Source: Candidatus Thorarchaeota archaeon (GTDB lineage: Archaea > Asgardarchaeota > Thorarchaeia > Thorarchaeales > Thorarchaeaceae). Taken from it: DNA of 64,000 nt. The DNA lies in assembly GCA_003345545.1 (NCBI GenBank), contig PRDH01000044.1, positions 62,001 to 126,000 of the forward strand, given 5' to 3'. Under the pieces are notes generated by a model, which was not told where the DNA came from, ran no database searches, and saw only the letters and a program-made list of their open reading frames with translations. Below are positions 36,074-45,052 of the stretch, one piece after another (the stretch's first letter is position 1; each line of letters begins with the position of its first letter). The position numbers and the translations under genes are program-made.

Positions 36074-36155
36074 CCCACTGCAACGGGCATCTTACTAGGG
36101 CGTGCTGTATCAAGCTGCTATCTTTCTTGAGTCACCTGCTGGCGGATAGCTATGA

Positions 36156-36413
36156 ATGTCATCATACGCAGACCAAGCATGGTCGATGTCTATGTCTGCT
36201 GACAATCAGGACTATGCGGGGGATATTGGTACCGGAGGTTGTTTCATTATAGTCAGCTTCAGCTTGGCAATGGCTGCAGCTCTATACCTAGCGGCAGGAA
36301 CCTTCTACAATTTCGTTGTGTTTCTGGTCATCGCCGCATTGGTGGGGTTTCTTGGATTCTTTGGTGCCTATAAAGCTCTCATGAAACAATCAAGAAGAAG
36401 TGAAACTAACTGA
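36156..36413 (+). CDS. small membrane protein
   Basis: An 85-residue protein with two membrane helices (about 30-48 and 53-73) and a charged C-terminus (KQSRRSETN). Not recognised. The start may be ATG 36156 or a later ATG (36186). Support comes only from the hydrophobicity pattern and lack of any better frame. Confidence 0.5.
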   Translation: MSSYADQAWSMSMSADNQDYAGDIGTGGCFIIVSFSLAMAAALYLAAGTFYNFVVFLVIAALVGFLGFFGAYKALMKQSRRSETN

Positions 36414-36590
36414 AGTTTCGAATACTAACGTCGAAAAGGGCGACAAGAAGAGATATCGCAGAGGACATGACATCATCCATCTGACGGCATGTTTTGCCTC
36501 TAGTCTGGAGAATGCTGTAACATGTGTCACCAGAGATGGGCACAAAACTCTTTTCTCACCCGTGACGCACAAGTTGTTGGTGAGATATCC

Positions 36591-38261
36591 TTGAAGATTG
36601 CCATGGCACAGATGAATCCCACTGTCGGCGACATAGATGCTAACGTCAGGAAGATTAGAGCCTTCATTCAGAGGGCCAGAGAAGGCGGTGCCAAGCTTGT
36701 GGCATTCCCAGAGCTTGCGGTGACAGGATATCCGCCTCATGACTTATTGTACGAGAAGGAGTTCGTGAAGGCAGACAAGTCAGCTATTGGTACTATTGCG
36801 AAATCATGTCGTGGGTTGACCGTGGTCGTTGGATTCGTCGACTATGACGAAGACTGGAAGCTGTACAATTGCGCCGCTGTTATCTCGAATGGCAAAATTG
36901 TTGGAACAGTCAAGAAGACATTGCTGCCGACATACGATGTGTTTGACGAAGAAAGGTATTTCGAACCGGGAAAAGCAAGCGAGATTATACCTCTGAATGT
37001 CACTATTGCTGGAAAGAAAGTGAATCTTGGTATCGAAATCTGTGAAGACCTTTGGGATGAGGAGTACGAAACAAAAGTGACAGACCTGCTCACAAAGCGA
37101 GGTGCAACACTCATCATCAACATCTCATCTTCCCCATTTCACATAGGTAAGGGATTCCTGAGAGAGCAAGTCGTAAGAACCAAGGCCGTCAGAAACAAGA
37201 TCCCGATACTGCTATGCAATCTGGTTGGGGGGCAGGATGAACTAGTATTCGATGGCCAAAGTCTTGGCGTTGATGCTGAAGGTAAACTCATGGCCTTTGG
37301 CGAGGCGTTTAAAGAAGATCTCGTCTTTGTTGACCTGAATATCAGTAATGGAACAAGCAGGGAAATCGCTCCACCGTCATACAATCGCCAGAGAGAGATG
37401 TTCGATGCGCTCTCCCTTGGCATCCATGACTACTTCATGAAGACAGGCTTCAAGCGTGCAGTGCTCGGCCTAAGCGGTGGGATAGATTCCGCAGTGACTG
37501 CGTGTATAGCAGTCGAAGCGCTCGGTCCAGAAAACGTAATCGGAGTGTCAATGCCCTCCCGCTTCTCAAGTCGCCACAGCAAAGATGATGCTGAGCGGCT
37601 TGCGCACAATCTGGGAATTCACTTCGTGAGATTCCCGATACAAAGGATTGTGAATGCATACCATAGTGCTCTGAAGCAACCTCTTGAAGAGATCCGTGAA
37701 CTCTTTGGATTGGACCCGGCCAATGATGATCCCGTGGCAGATGAGAATATACAGCCGAGAGTCAGAGGCAACTCGCTCATGGACTTTTCCAACCGATTGA
37801 GAGACCTTAGTATTCTTGTCCTAAACACTGGAAACAAGACTGAACTGGCACTTGGATACTGCACACTCTATGGGGATATGGCAGGCGGGATTGGAGCATT
37901 GGGAGACGTCAGCAAGCTGCAAGTCTATGAACTTGCAGAATATGTGAACTCAAGAGCAGACAAGAAGATCATACCAGAGAGTACTATCAAGAAGAGACCT
38001 TCAGCGGAGCTGCGGCCGGATCACTTCGATCCATTTGATTTTGATATTGTTAGCCCGATGGTCGATGAGATTATCGAATACAGATTGAGTAGGAAAGAAC
38101 TGATTGCGAAGGGCTACCCTGCTGACGTCATCGATGATGTTTACACAAGAATTCGGAGCTCTGAGTACAAACGTTGGCAAGCACCGCCCTGTATTAGAAT
38201 ATCGCAGAAGGCTTTCGGTATGGGCTGGAAAATGCCGATTGTGAATCATTATGATGGATAA
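36591..38261 (+). CDS. nadE: glutamine-dependent NAD(+) synthetase
   Basis: Makes NAD from deamido-NAD. About 556 residues in two parts. The N-terminal nitrilase-type glutaminase (1-260) has Glu in FPELAVTGYPP, Lys in VKKTLLPTY and Cys in GIEICEDLW. The C-terminal ATP-pyrophosphatase domain has SGGIDSA and the 'TGNKTELALGYCTLYGDMAGG' loop. The start is TTG 36591 (MKIAMAQMNP...), with GGTGAG upstream; the longer frame from 36522 lacks family similarity. The glutaminase domain frees the enzyme from needing free ammonia. Confidence 0.94.
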   Translation: MKIAMAQMNPTVGDIDANVRKIRAFIQRAREGGAKLVAFPELAVTGYPPHDLLYEKEFVKADKSAIGTIAKSCRGLTVVVGFVDYDEDWKLYNCAAVISNGKIVGTVKKTLLPTYDVFDEERYFEPGKASEIIPLNVTIAGKKVNLGIEICEDLWDEEYETKVTDLLTKRGATLIINISSSPFHIGKGFLREQVVRTKAVRNKIPILLCNLVGGQDELVFDGQSLGVDAEGKLMAFGEAFKEDLVFVDLNISNGTSREIAPPSYNRQREMFDALSLGIHDYFMKTGFKRAVLGLSGGIDSAVTACIAVEALGPENVIGVSMPSRFSSRHSKDDAERLAHNLGIHFVRFPIQRIVNAYHSALKQPLEEIRELFGLDPANDDPVADENIQPRVRGNSLMDFSNRLRDLSILVLNTGNKTELALGYCTLYGDMAGGIGALGDVSKLQVYELAEYVNSRADKKIIPESTIKKRPSAELRPDHFDPFDFDIVSPMVDEIIEYRLSRKELIAKGYPADVIDDVYTRIRSSEYKRWQAPPCIRISQKAFGMGWKMPIVNHYDG

Positions 38262-38283
38262 CAAGTCTTGGCAATAATCACGT

Positions 38284-38721
38284 TCAGACGAGAATTGTAA
38301 CAACAGGACAGTCAACATTGCGAATCACAGACTCAGTGACGCTCTTAGAGAAACTGCCAAGAATGCCTCGTTTCTTTCGTCGTTTCATCATGAAGACCAA
38401 GGAATATTCCGAGGAGCTTGCTTCCTCAGCTATAGCGTCTGGAACTCGTCGCGCCGTGACTATTTTAGTAGTCGCCACATAGCCCTGGTTGTTAAGCCAG
38501 TCCCGAAGTGGATTGAGCATATCTTCAGCCTTCTTGAATACGTCGCCCATCCCATCAGTATCTAATGGTGTAGAGATCGGGGTTTCGATGACATGAAGTA
38601 ACATCATACGGTTTGTGTGGAATGGTAGCAAGAGAAGCATTGCAGCAGTCATATCAGAGTATTCTAGCTTGCCAGAGATGGGTATCAGGACGCAGGCATC
38701 ATCGTCGCTCAAATGATTCAA
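38284..38721 (-). CDS. universal stress protein (UspA) family
   Basis: A 145-residue UspA-like protein. The opening strand is VLIPISGKLE; the C-terminal part has the 'GSFSKSVTESVIRNVDCPVVTI' segment that in ATP-binding members carries G-x9-G-S/T. The Gly spacing here is partly kept (GILGSFSKS). It is last in an operon with a permease and a stand-alone RAM domain, so it may regulate transport. Confidence 0.85.
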   Translation of the reverse strand: MNHLSDDDACVLIPISGKLEYSDMTAAMLLLLPFHTNRMMLLHVIETPISTPLDTDGMGDVFKKAEDMLNPLRDWLNNQGYVATTKIVTARRVPDAIAEEASSSEYSLVFMMKRRKKRGILGSFSKSVTESVIRNVDCPVVTILV

Positions 38722-38728
38722 CCTCCTA

Positions 38729-38995
38729 CTAATCTACACTCTTTCCATCTTTCTTGTGGGTATACATTATGACGCTGGACACTGTTGTTTTTATTCCATC
38801 AATCCTTAATATATCATTCTTGAGCATGTTTCTAAAGCCTATCACATCATCTGCACTGACTACTGCAACTAAATCGGATTCTCCTGTGACTTCATACACA
38901 TCCGTGACTTCGGGCAACGACGCCAAAGCCTTGGAGACATCGTCTAGGTCTTTCGATTCAACCGTTATGTTTAGTATCACGCTGATTTTTGACAT
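38729..38995 (-). CDS. stand-alone RAM (Lrp/AsnC effector) domain protein
   Basis: An 88-residue protein that matches only the effector-binding half of Lrp regulators (beta-alpha-beta-beta-alpha-beta: ISVILNITVES..., VTDVYEVTGESDLVAVV, GIKTTVSSVIMY). No DNA-binding domain. Such proteins sense amino acids or modify full Lrp regulators. The ATG shares one base with the TAA of the permease gene, a sign of coupled translation. Confidence 0.88.
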   Translation of the reverse strand: MSKISVILNITVESKDLDDVSKALASLPEVTDVYEVTGESDLVAVVSADDVIGFRNMLKNDILRIDGIKTTVSSVIMYTHKKDGKSVD

Positions 38996-40917
38996 TATCT
39001 GCGCACCACCATGAGTTTCCCGGGGGCGATGGTCGATATGAGGGAAACCATGTCATCATAGCCCTCACGCTTGCCCTTCTTAAAGGCCTTTCCCCGGACA
39101 ACTATCACAAAGTCATACTGATCAGATATGGCAGCCTCGGTCACTATCTTTTTCGGAGATCCAACATGTACTACTTCCTTGGTCTCAAATCCAGAGGATT
39201 TGAGTTCTGCGGAGATGCTTCTCAGATCGGAGCTGGCGAGTGTTTTGTATTCACTTGCCATTGCGAGCGGCAGCTTCCATTTGTCAGTCGAGATGATGCT
39301 CATGAGAGTGAAACGAAATCTGGTATCAAAACTGCTCTGCAATGAGTCCACGATTGTCTCCTTCTCTTCAGGTCGAATGAGAACGAGTGCATTCATCTTG
39401 TATGTCATGGCCTTGATGCTAGAGCCGATATCTCGACTGAAGAGTGGCTTCCCAATTCTGCGCCGATATAGAACATATATCAGAATGCCGATTCCAGTCC
39501 AACTGAGTCCCAAGAGACGCCCCATTGGATGAAAGATAATGACCAAAAGCCAAATGGATGAACATGCTATGATGCCAACAAGACTGGGAATTGGAATCTC
39601 GTATATCTTTTCATTGATGTTTAACCTGATGGCCAGTGGCACCTCCCAGGAGCGATGTGCCTCCGTATCTGTCTGCCGCAAGACTATCAGAGAGACATTG
39701 ACCATCAGGTAAGAGAGAAGAGCTCCAAAGTTGTAGAGATCGGCTACCCAGTCAAGTTGACCAATGAGTGCCATCACCGCGCCGATAGAGCCAAACACAA
39801 CAATGGTCCTGATGGGAGTTCTGGTCCTAGAATTGACCTTTGAGAACCATTTCGGCAACAGACCAAAGTTGCCCATTGAAAACACAACTCTCGAAACACC
39901 AATGACTCCCGTATTCGAAGATACAAGGCAAATCGCAAAACCCGTGAAGGCGACAATAGGAAGCAACGTAGTGCCTATCCCAGCAATGGATTGCACAAGT
40001 GCAGAAACCGGATCTTCAAGGTTTGCACCAAGTGTAGCCCAAGAGATCATTCCAAGACTTATGGCAGATAGCCCAACGGCAAACAGAAGAACAGATACAA
40101 TGGACATCTTGGCGGCACGCGGTATGGTTCTGTCAGGTCTCTTTGTTTCTTCTGCAGCCTGAGCAATTGATTCGATACCAATGAAGGAACTCATAGCGAG
40201 AGTCACTGCATAGAGGAAATTCTGATCACCGTAATTGGTGCTCCAGATATAGGCGATATGCCCAAATGGATCAGGAGCGCCCCTAATTGAGATCTGCACA
40301 CCAAATAGATCCAGATTGAAGGCAAGCAGCATCCCCAGAACCATAATCGATGAGAGCACTACGATATTCAATGCAACCATTGTCATATTGAGCGTGGATG
40401 CTTCCTTTATGCCCGCTATGTTGATCCCGATGAGGACAAGCACAATGGCAAAGGCGACAAGACCTATGGCATTCACAGCCACTTGTAGGCCCAAGATTGT
40501 GAAGGTAAATGTAGTCAAGGCGAGCACGGGAAAGAAGAAAGTGAGATAGCCAGTTGTGGCGATAGCAAAGAGCGCTGTGCACACCGTATAGTCCAGCATC
40601 ACCAACCACCCTGCAAGAAAGCCTGCAAAGTCATTGAATGCCTTCATGGCATAGACATGTGCACCGCCTGCGTAGGGATAGGCGGTTGCTAGTTCAGCAT
40701 AGGCTAAGCCTGTGGCTATGTACGTTACAGATGCGATGATGAAGGCCACAGGAGCCCATCCAGCAGCATAGGCAGCAACTAGACCCAGTGCAACATAGAT
40801 GTCAGCACCTACATCCGCATATCCCATTGCAAAGGACCCGAACCAACCGATATCCCTCTTGAGAGAGACCTTAGTCGGCTTGCTCTCGGTTCCTTCAACA
40901 GAGGTCAAGAACAGCAA
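38995..40917 (-). CDS. APC-family amino-acid permease with C-terminal USP-like domain
   Basis: A 640-residue transporter. Residues about 20-480 form twelve membrane helices of the APC superfamily. Signature segments are 'GYADVGADIYVALGL', 'YPYAGGAHVYAMKAF' and 'SFIGIESIAQAAEETKRPDR'. Residues about 500-640 are a soluble USP-like domain (NALVLIRPEEKE...DFVIVVRGKAFKKGKREGYDDM), near to the separate UspA encoded downstream. Substrate is likely an amino acid. Start is TTG 40917; it is uncertain because there is no clear ribosome site. Confidence 0.9.
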   Translation of the reverse strand: MLFLTSVEGTESKPTKVSLKRDIGWFGSFAMGYADVGADIYVALGLVAAYAAGWAPVAFIIASVTYIATGLAYAELATAYPYAGGAHVYAMKAFNDFAGFLAGWLVMLDYTVCTALFAIATTGYLTFFFPVLALTTFTFTILGLQVAVNAIGLVAFAIVLVLIGINIAGIKEASTLNMTMVALNIVVLSSIMVLGMLLAFNLDLFGVQISIRGAPDPFGHIAYIWSTNYGDQNFLYAVTLAMSSFIGIESIAQAAEETKRPDRTIPRAAKMSIVSVLLFAVGLSAISLGMISWATLGANLEDPVSALVQSIAGIGTTLLPIVAFTGFAICLVSSNTGVIGVSRVVFSMGNFGLLPKWFSKVNSRTRTPIRTIVVFGSIGAVMALIGQLDWVADLYNFGALLSYLMVNVSLIVLRQTDTEAHRSWEVPLAIRLNINEKIYEIPIPSLVGIIACSSIWLLVIIFHPMGRLLGLSWTGIGILIYVLYRRRIGKPLFSRDIGSSIKAMTYKMNALVLIRPEEKETIVDSLQSSFDTRFRFTLMSIISTDKWKLPLAMASEYKTLASSDLRSISAELKSSGFETKEVVHVGSPKKIVTEAAISDQYDFVIVVRGKAFKKGKREGYDDMVSLISTIAPGKLMVVRR

Positions 40918-41049
40918 CTCCAGTGCCGAAATAATAGTGCAGTCGCTGAGATTCCTGTTTATGTACTTACTGCTGTGAGTGTGACAATCGAATCAGCACA
41001 ACTTCTGACAAGACAGGATCTGGCGAGGTTCAAAGTGCAAGGAAGAGAG

Positions 41050-41151
41050 GGCCCAGGGGGGGATATTCGAGCATCACAGGATTCGTAATGCCTATCGAAC
41101 CCCCTTCAAGGGAGCCACAATCCCTTATGCTGCCGGTACACCACCTAGGCC
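41050..41151 (-). tRNA. tRNA-His (anticodon GTG) with about 30-nt insertion in the T-loop
   Basis: Read on the minus strand from 41150. Acceptor GCCTAGG (41144-41150) pairs with CCTGGGC (41051-41057; one T-G pair). Anticodon stem AGGGA/TCCCT with loop TTGTGGC gives anticodon GTG. G at -1 (41151) and C73 (41050) match tRNA-His identity. T-stem GGGGG (41100-41104) pairs with CCCCC (41058-41062). The T-loop is 37 nt; taking out 30 nt (about 41065-41094) leaves TTCGAAT, the usual sequence. CCA is not encoded. It lies in the 452-bp stretch between the permease and the arrestin-like gene. Confidence 0.87.
41065..41094 (-). other. probable tRNA-His intron (T-loop, position about 58/59)
   Basis: The insert makes a 7-bp stem (GCATTAC with GTGATGC, one T-G pair) with a 7-nt loop, the same dimensions as in the tRNA-Leu. 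A TTCGA/TCGAA helix with 3-nt bulges on opposite strands (TAG and TAT) resembles a bulge-helix-bulge motif with a 5-bp centre. Exact splice positions remain open. Confidence 0.75.
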
Positions 41152-41318
41152 ATGGCTTATCCTTGTCAGGACTCACTCATCCGTTGATAAGGAATTTCTT
41201 ATTAGCTTATCCATCATTTTGCTGTTTCTCTATGCCAAATCTTTATTCTCGCAATACTGCTAAGAATCAGACTGGACAAGATGAAGAATGAAAGCAACAG
41301 ACTGCTTTTTGGACAGCA

Positions 41319-41328
41319 ATATATAAAA
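41319..41328 (+). promoter_or_regulatory. TATA box of the arrestin-like gene
   Basis: ATATATAAAA within a poly-purine/AT stretch, 42-51 bp before the GTG start; transcription would begin near 41350, leaving about 20 nt of leader. Confidence 0.65.
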
Positions 41329-41369
41329 AGCCACAATTGAATATTCGGGCAAAATAAACGAAATTCTAG

Positions 41370-42248
41370 GTGAGAGAACTGAGGGAAGTTAGAATCTTGC
41401 TCCCTAAGGAAGTATACAGTCACGGTGAAGTAATCACTGGAATTCTTGAAGTTATGACCGATAAGGAGTTTGATTCAAAGGTAACATCAATAACTTTCAA
41501 TGGAAGAATAAAAGCAACTGCAAAAGGAGTGCCAATAGTTTCTGGAGGTGAGATGCACACACAGATTGGAGAACTAGATACTAATATAGTTGAGAGTACT
41601 ATTGTACTCGCTGAGGATAAACACTATCCTGAGGGGAAGTACACATTCAATTTTTCGTTTGAATTACCTACCTCGAAACATACCTTCCTAGAAAACTTGT
41701 ACATAAAATCCGGGTTGTTCCCCACCCATAAAGGTTCAGCTTCGTCTGTTGAATACATGCTTTATGCAGCTGTTGAAATATCAAGTTTAACGACACTTAA
41801 AGCACAGATTCCTATTACTATAATCGTTCCGCTGGACGAATACCCGAAGGTTGTGAAAAACGAGAAGTCGCTCAAAGATGTTGTATTCCTTGAAACCGAT
41901 TCAGATCTGTTCTGTATTGGAAAACCATATGAAGTTCGATACCGAATCAAAGAAGGGGCAAAGGTCAAAAAAATTCAGTTTGAATTTGTTAACACCGAAT
42001 TTGTTTCTTTGAATCGCCTTGGTGCAATATCATCACATTCGTTGTATGAAACAGAAATAATCCCTCAAGAACGTGTATCTGAGTGGCAAACAATTGTACT
42101 AGAGCCGGATGTTGTAATCCCGCAATCTTTCAAATGTGAGGTTTTAGAAAGCACCCTTCAATTGAACGTTACAGCGGAGTTAGGGAGATTCAACAAAGTC
42201 CAGGTCAAGTTGCATCTGCTTGCTCATCATTGCCCTGATACTGAATGA
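41370..42248 (+). CDS. arrestin-fold protein (Vps26/Spo0M-like layout)
   Basis: A 292-residue, beta-rich protein. The first half has an arrestin N-domain pattern: 'VRILLPKEVYSHGEVITGILEV', 'YTFNFSFELP', then 'SVEYMLYAAVEIS' and 'ITIIVP'. The second half (about 165-290) repeats a beta-sandwich arrangement. Arrestin-fold proteins act as adaptors at membranes in eukaryotes; Spo0M is a bacterial relative. The base composition is much more AT-rich than that of neighbours (one 60-base line is 30% GC), which suggests transfer or relaxed selection. The start is GTG 41370 after a strong TATA box. Confidence 0.65.
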   Translation: MRELREVRILLPKEVYSHGEVITGILEVMTDKEFDSKVTSITFNGRIKATAKGVPIVSGGEMHTQIGELDTNIVESTIVLAEDKHYPEGKYTFNFSFELPTSKHTFLENLYIKSGLFPTHKGSASSVEYMLYAAVEISSLTTLKAQIPITIIVPLDEYPKVVKNEKSLKDVVFLETDSDLFCIGKPYEVRYRIKEGAKVKKIQFEFVNTEFVSLNRLGAISSHSLYETEIIPQERVSEWQTIVLEPDVVIPQSFKCEVLESTLQLNVTAELGRFNKVQVKLHLLAHHCPDTE

Positions 42249-42259
42249 CAATTAGGTTA

Positions 42260-42963
42260 TCAGTGAGTAGTTGTTTTTTCACTTGCATCGTATCCACATG
42301 CTTTCCAAGCAGCCAACATTGCTGGGTTCTTTCTAAGATACTCCTTCTTAACATCTTCTGGAACTTTGTTCATCATACACGATAGATTGACACACCTCGC
42401 GCAGTGCGCTACGAACGGTCTTTGGTGAGATACCGATCTTCTAGGCTATCTCTGAAGTCGCATCAAAGGATTGGATTGCAGTACGCGAAGGACTTTGAGG
42501 TGAAGATGACTAAATTCTCCTGTGAGAGTTTCGTGGTTTGAAAGGACAACATACAAATCGACAGATGCAACTTCTTCTAGATTCCTAAGAAAAGTATTGA
42601 CCTCATGTAACATCTCTGTACCGATGAATTCACGCCATAGAAGGTATGCCCCACCCTTCACAGTAACTATTGTGCCAATATGTCCGATGAGTGGATTGTA
42701 TCCGATTTTTTTTTAACAACATCTGAGGAAAGTTCAGTACCATTTGTAAGAACAATTGCGTGATATGAGTCCGCACCAACTGCCCCAGGAGCATATGTGA
42801 TGAGAAATTGGGAGAGGACATGGCTGTCAATCAAACTATGCAAACGGTTTTTCACTGCATTCGGAGTTAGATTCACAATACGAGCTAGCGCCTCGTAGCT
42901 AATCCGGCAATTTGCATAGGCCATTTGTATGATAGTCCGATCGATGGCATCCAATCTTACCAC
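42260..42963 (-). pseudogene. decayed Lrp/AsnC-type winged-helix regulator
   Basis: Several pieces in different frames join into one protein. The first (42963-42667) has an AsnC winged helix (LDAIDRTIIQMAYANCRISY...AVKNRLHSL) and then stops after a run of nine A in the minus strand (42706-42714). One extra A would continue into 'IGYNPLIGHIGTIV' and the frame ending at 42446. A second shift near 42455 leads to 'SEIA-stop-KIGISPKTVRSAL', a second helix-turn-helix, and a third leads to 'KVPEDVKKEYLRKNPAML' ending at 42260. At least three frameshifts and one in-frame stop point to a dead gene. Confidence 0.72.
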
Positions 42964-43085
42964 AACTTGTTTTTCTTATTCGTTGTTACTAGATGGCTTT
43001 TCCGCTCTGGGCTGTATTTGAAAACCTGAGGTTTAGTAACTTCCAAATAGCAGTGATTTGTTGAGTATGGTGAGGATATGTCACA

Positions 43086-43640
43086 ATGGAGAAGATGATC
43101 TCAGCAGTTGACAAGAAAGCAAGTATGCGCAATCTGGCTGTATTCACCGCCATGAGTCTAGGTATCATGCTAGTCATGTTCTACGTGACACAGATACTGG
43201 TCTACGATGTCTATGGCGAATTCGTCATGCCAGACCTCCGGCTTTCATACAGCATCCTGGATATTCAGACAATCTTCTCACTAGTAGGTCAAGAGGGCAT
43301 GATTGCTTGGGAACAGGTTCACCTGCTTGATTACATACTTCCACTGGCCTACTCACTTGCCATAGCCTTTGGAATCATGTACGAGTTGGGAAGAACGTAT
43401 CCTGAGAGAAACGGTCTGAAGAAACTAGTATTGATCCCGCTTCTTGGATGTATCATGGACTACCTAGAGAACTTGCTCATTCTCTCTCAAATCCTTTCAT
43501 ACCCCAATCTCTCAGAGCCCATCATTATGCTTGCGAGCATTTTCACAACTATGAAATGGATTTCCATGGCCCTAGGTTTCGCTGCAATCTTGGGTTTCTT
43601 TGTGGTCATAGTATACAGGAGAATCTCATCTCGTCAGTAG
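43086..43640 (+). CDS. hypothetical four-helix membrane protein
   Basis: A 184-residue protein with four membrane helices (about 17-40, 80-100, 112-135 and 148-175). A conserved-looking 'MDYLENLLIL' sits in helix three. The family is not recognised. It is divergent from the decayed regulator, spacer 122 bp. The 225 bp after it (43641-43865) hold no gene I can see, only AT-rich promoter-like sequence near 43804-43826. Confidence 0.72.
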   Translation: MEKMISAVDKKASMRNLAVFTAMSLGIMLVMFYVTQILVYDVYGEFVMPDLRLSYSILDIQTIFSLVGQEGMIAWEQVHLLDYILPLAYSLAIAFGIMYELGRTYPERNGLKKLVLIPLLGCIMDYLENLLILSQILSYPNLSEPIIMLASIFTTMKWISMALGFAAILGFFVVIVYRRISSRQ

Positions 43641-43865
43641 TTGAACGAAAGAGCTCTCTCTGTAATGGAGCGACGGGGGACGCCATTTCAGCAGGGACAT
43701 TGGCTTGTATACTGCTGAGAAGGAAGATTTCACTTCAGAGATGAGAGGAAGGGCCGTTTCAAAGTCCAGAAAGCATAACACAGGATGAACACTAATCACT
43801 ACTTTCTTAATACGTAAACATTATACGCTGCAAGACACCGGCCTCGCCAGTCTGGAGCAGATGCA

Positions 43866-45044
43866 ATGTTCGAGGAACAGGGAATGGACAGGGACAAGAT
43901 TCTGGAGATCCTTGACACGCTTTTAGCGAATGATGCCACATATCAGACAGGACGTCCTGTCGCATCCATGTCAACAATACCCCATAGAATAGGTTCAGAG
44001 GTCTTCTCAAAGACACTTGAGAAGAATGCAGGTCGGCTTCATACTTTCAAGGGCTCTGGCAGAGTAGAACAGGAGGTCATTGCGATGATTGGAAACCTCC
44101 TCAACTTGAATACACCCTTTGGCACAACGACTTCGGGTGGGACAGAGTCGAATATACTGGCAATGTTAGCTGCCAGGGAGTCATCGAAGAAGATAACCAG
44201 ACCAGAGATCATTGCACCAAGAACCATCCACTTCTCAGTAGACAAGGCTGCATGGTTGCTCGGAGTCAAGTTGATCAAGACATCTGTCGACAAAGAATAT
44301 CGTGCGATACCGAGGGCAGTGGAGTCCAAAATCACGAAGAATACGGTCGGGATGTTTTGTACAGCGGGTACGACTTACCTCGGACAAGTAGATCCTATCG
44401 ATGAACTGGGCAAAATTGCGCACGACCACGGACTCCCACTTCATGTTGATGCTGCCTTTGGAGCGTTTGTCTTGCCGTTCCTCAAAGATCTTCATGAAAC
44501 AGATATCGAGTTCGATTTCAAAGTGAACGGAGTCACAAGCATCAGCTCTGACCCACACAAGATGGGTCTTGCACCCATTCCTGCAGGGTGTATCATCTTC
44601 AGGGAGCAGCAGTCTCTAAAGGCTATTACCCGGAAAGTGCCATACCTTCAGGGGGCGAGTTCAAAGCAAGCCACCATCCTCGGGACCAGACCAGCGGCAT
44701 CCATTTTGGCAACCTGGGCCGTTATGAAACATCTAGGCAGAGAAGGATATCGAGAAACAGTGAAAGAGTGCATGAGAAGGACACGTATTGCAAAAGATCG
44801 CATCAACAGGAATCCTTTGCTCAGGAGTGCAATAGAGCCTGTCATCAACATCATTGGAATCAAGAGTAAGGAAGTAGCATTGGACACACTTGTGCTCAGA
44901 TTAGAAGCCAAGGGTTGGAGTGTATCTACATCCCCATTTCCGCCAACTCTGAGACTTATCGTGATGCCACATGTGACTGAGGGGGCTCTCAACGCGTTTC
45001 TGAACGATCTCGATGAGGCGGCTACGACGATACCTGCGGAGTAG
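43866..45044 (+). CDS. PLP-dependent decarboxylase, MfnA/aspartate-decarboxylase type
   Basis: A 392-residue group II decarboxylase. The PLP lysine lies in SSDPHKMGLAPIPAG (about residues 224-238), with the cofactor-contact 'LHVDAAFGAF' upstream and TSGGTESN near 90. In methanogens MfnA decarboxylates tyrosine; in other archaea the close relative decarboxylates aspartate to beta-alanine for coenzyme A. The latter is more likely here, since no methanofuran genes are visible. Length is typical. Confidence 0.88.
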   Translation: MFEEQGMDRDKILEILDTLLANDATYQTGRPVASMSTIPHRIGSEVFSKTLEKNAGRLHTFKGSGRVEQEVIAMIGNLLNLNTPFGTTTSGGTESNILAMLAARESSKKITRPEIIAPRTIHFSVDKAAWLLGVKLIKTSVDKEYRAIPRAVESKITKNTVGMFCTAGTTYLGQVDPIDELGKIAHDHGLPLHVDAAFGAFVLPFLKDLHETDIEFDFKVNGVTSISSDPHKMGLAPIPAGCIIFREQQSLKAITRKVPYLQGASSKQATILGTRPAASILATWAVMKHLGREGYRETVKECMRRTRIAKDRINRNPLLRSAIEPVINIIGIKSKEVALDTLVLRLEAKGWSVSTSPFPPTLRLIVMPHVTEGALNAFLNDLDEAATTIPAE

Positions 45045-45052
45045 AATGATCG

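Noticed and set aside
36522..36590. Upstream start of NAD synthetase
   Set aside because: The added 23 residues do not resemble the family; TTG 36591 gives the usual MKIAMAQMNP opening with a GGTGAG site.
39128..40162. Plus-strand open frames opposite the amino-acid permease
   Set aside because: Antisense shadows of a well-supported transmembrane gene.
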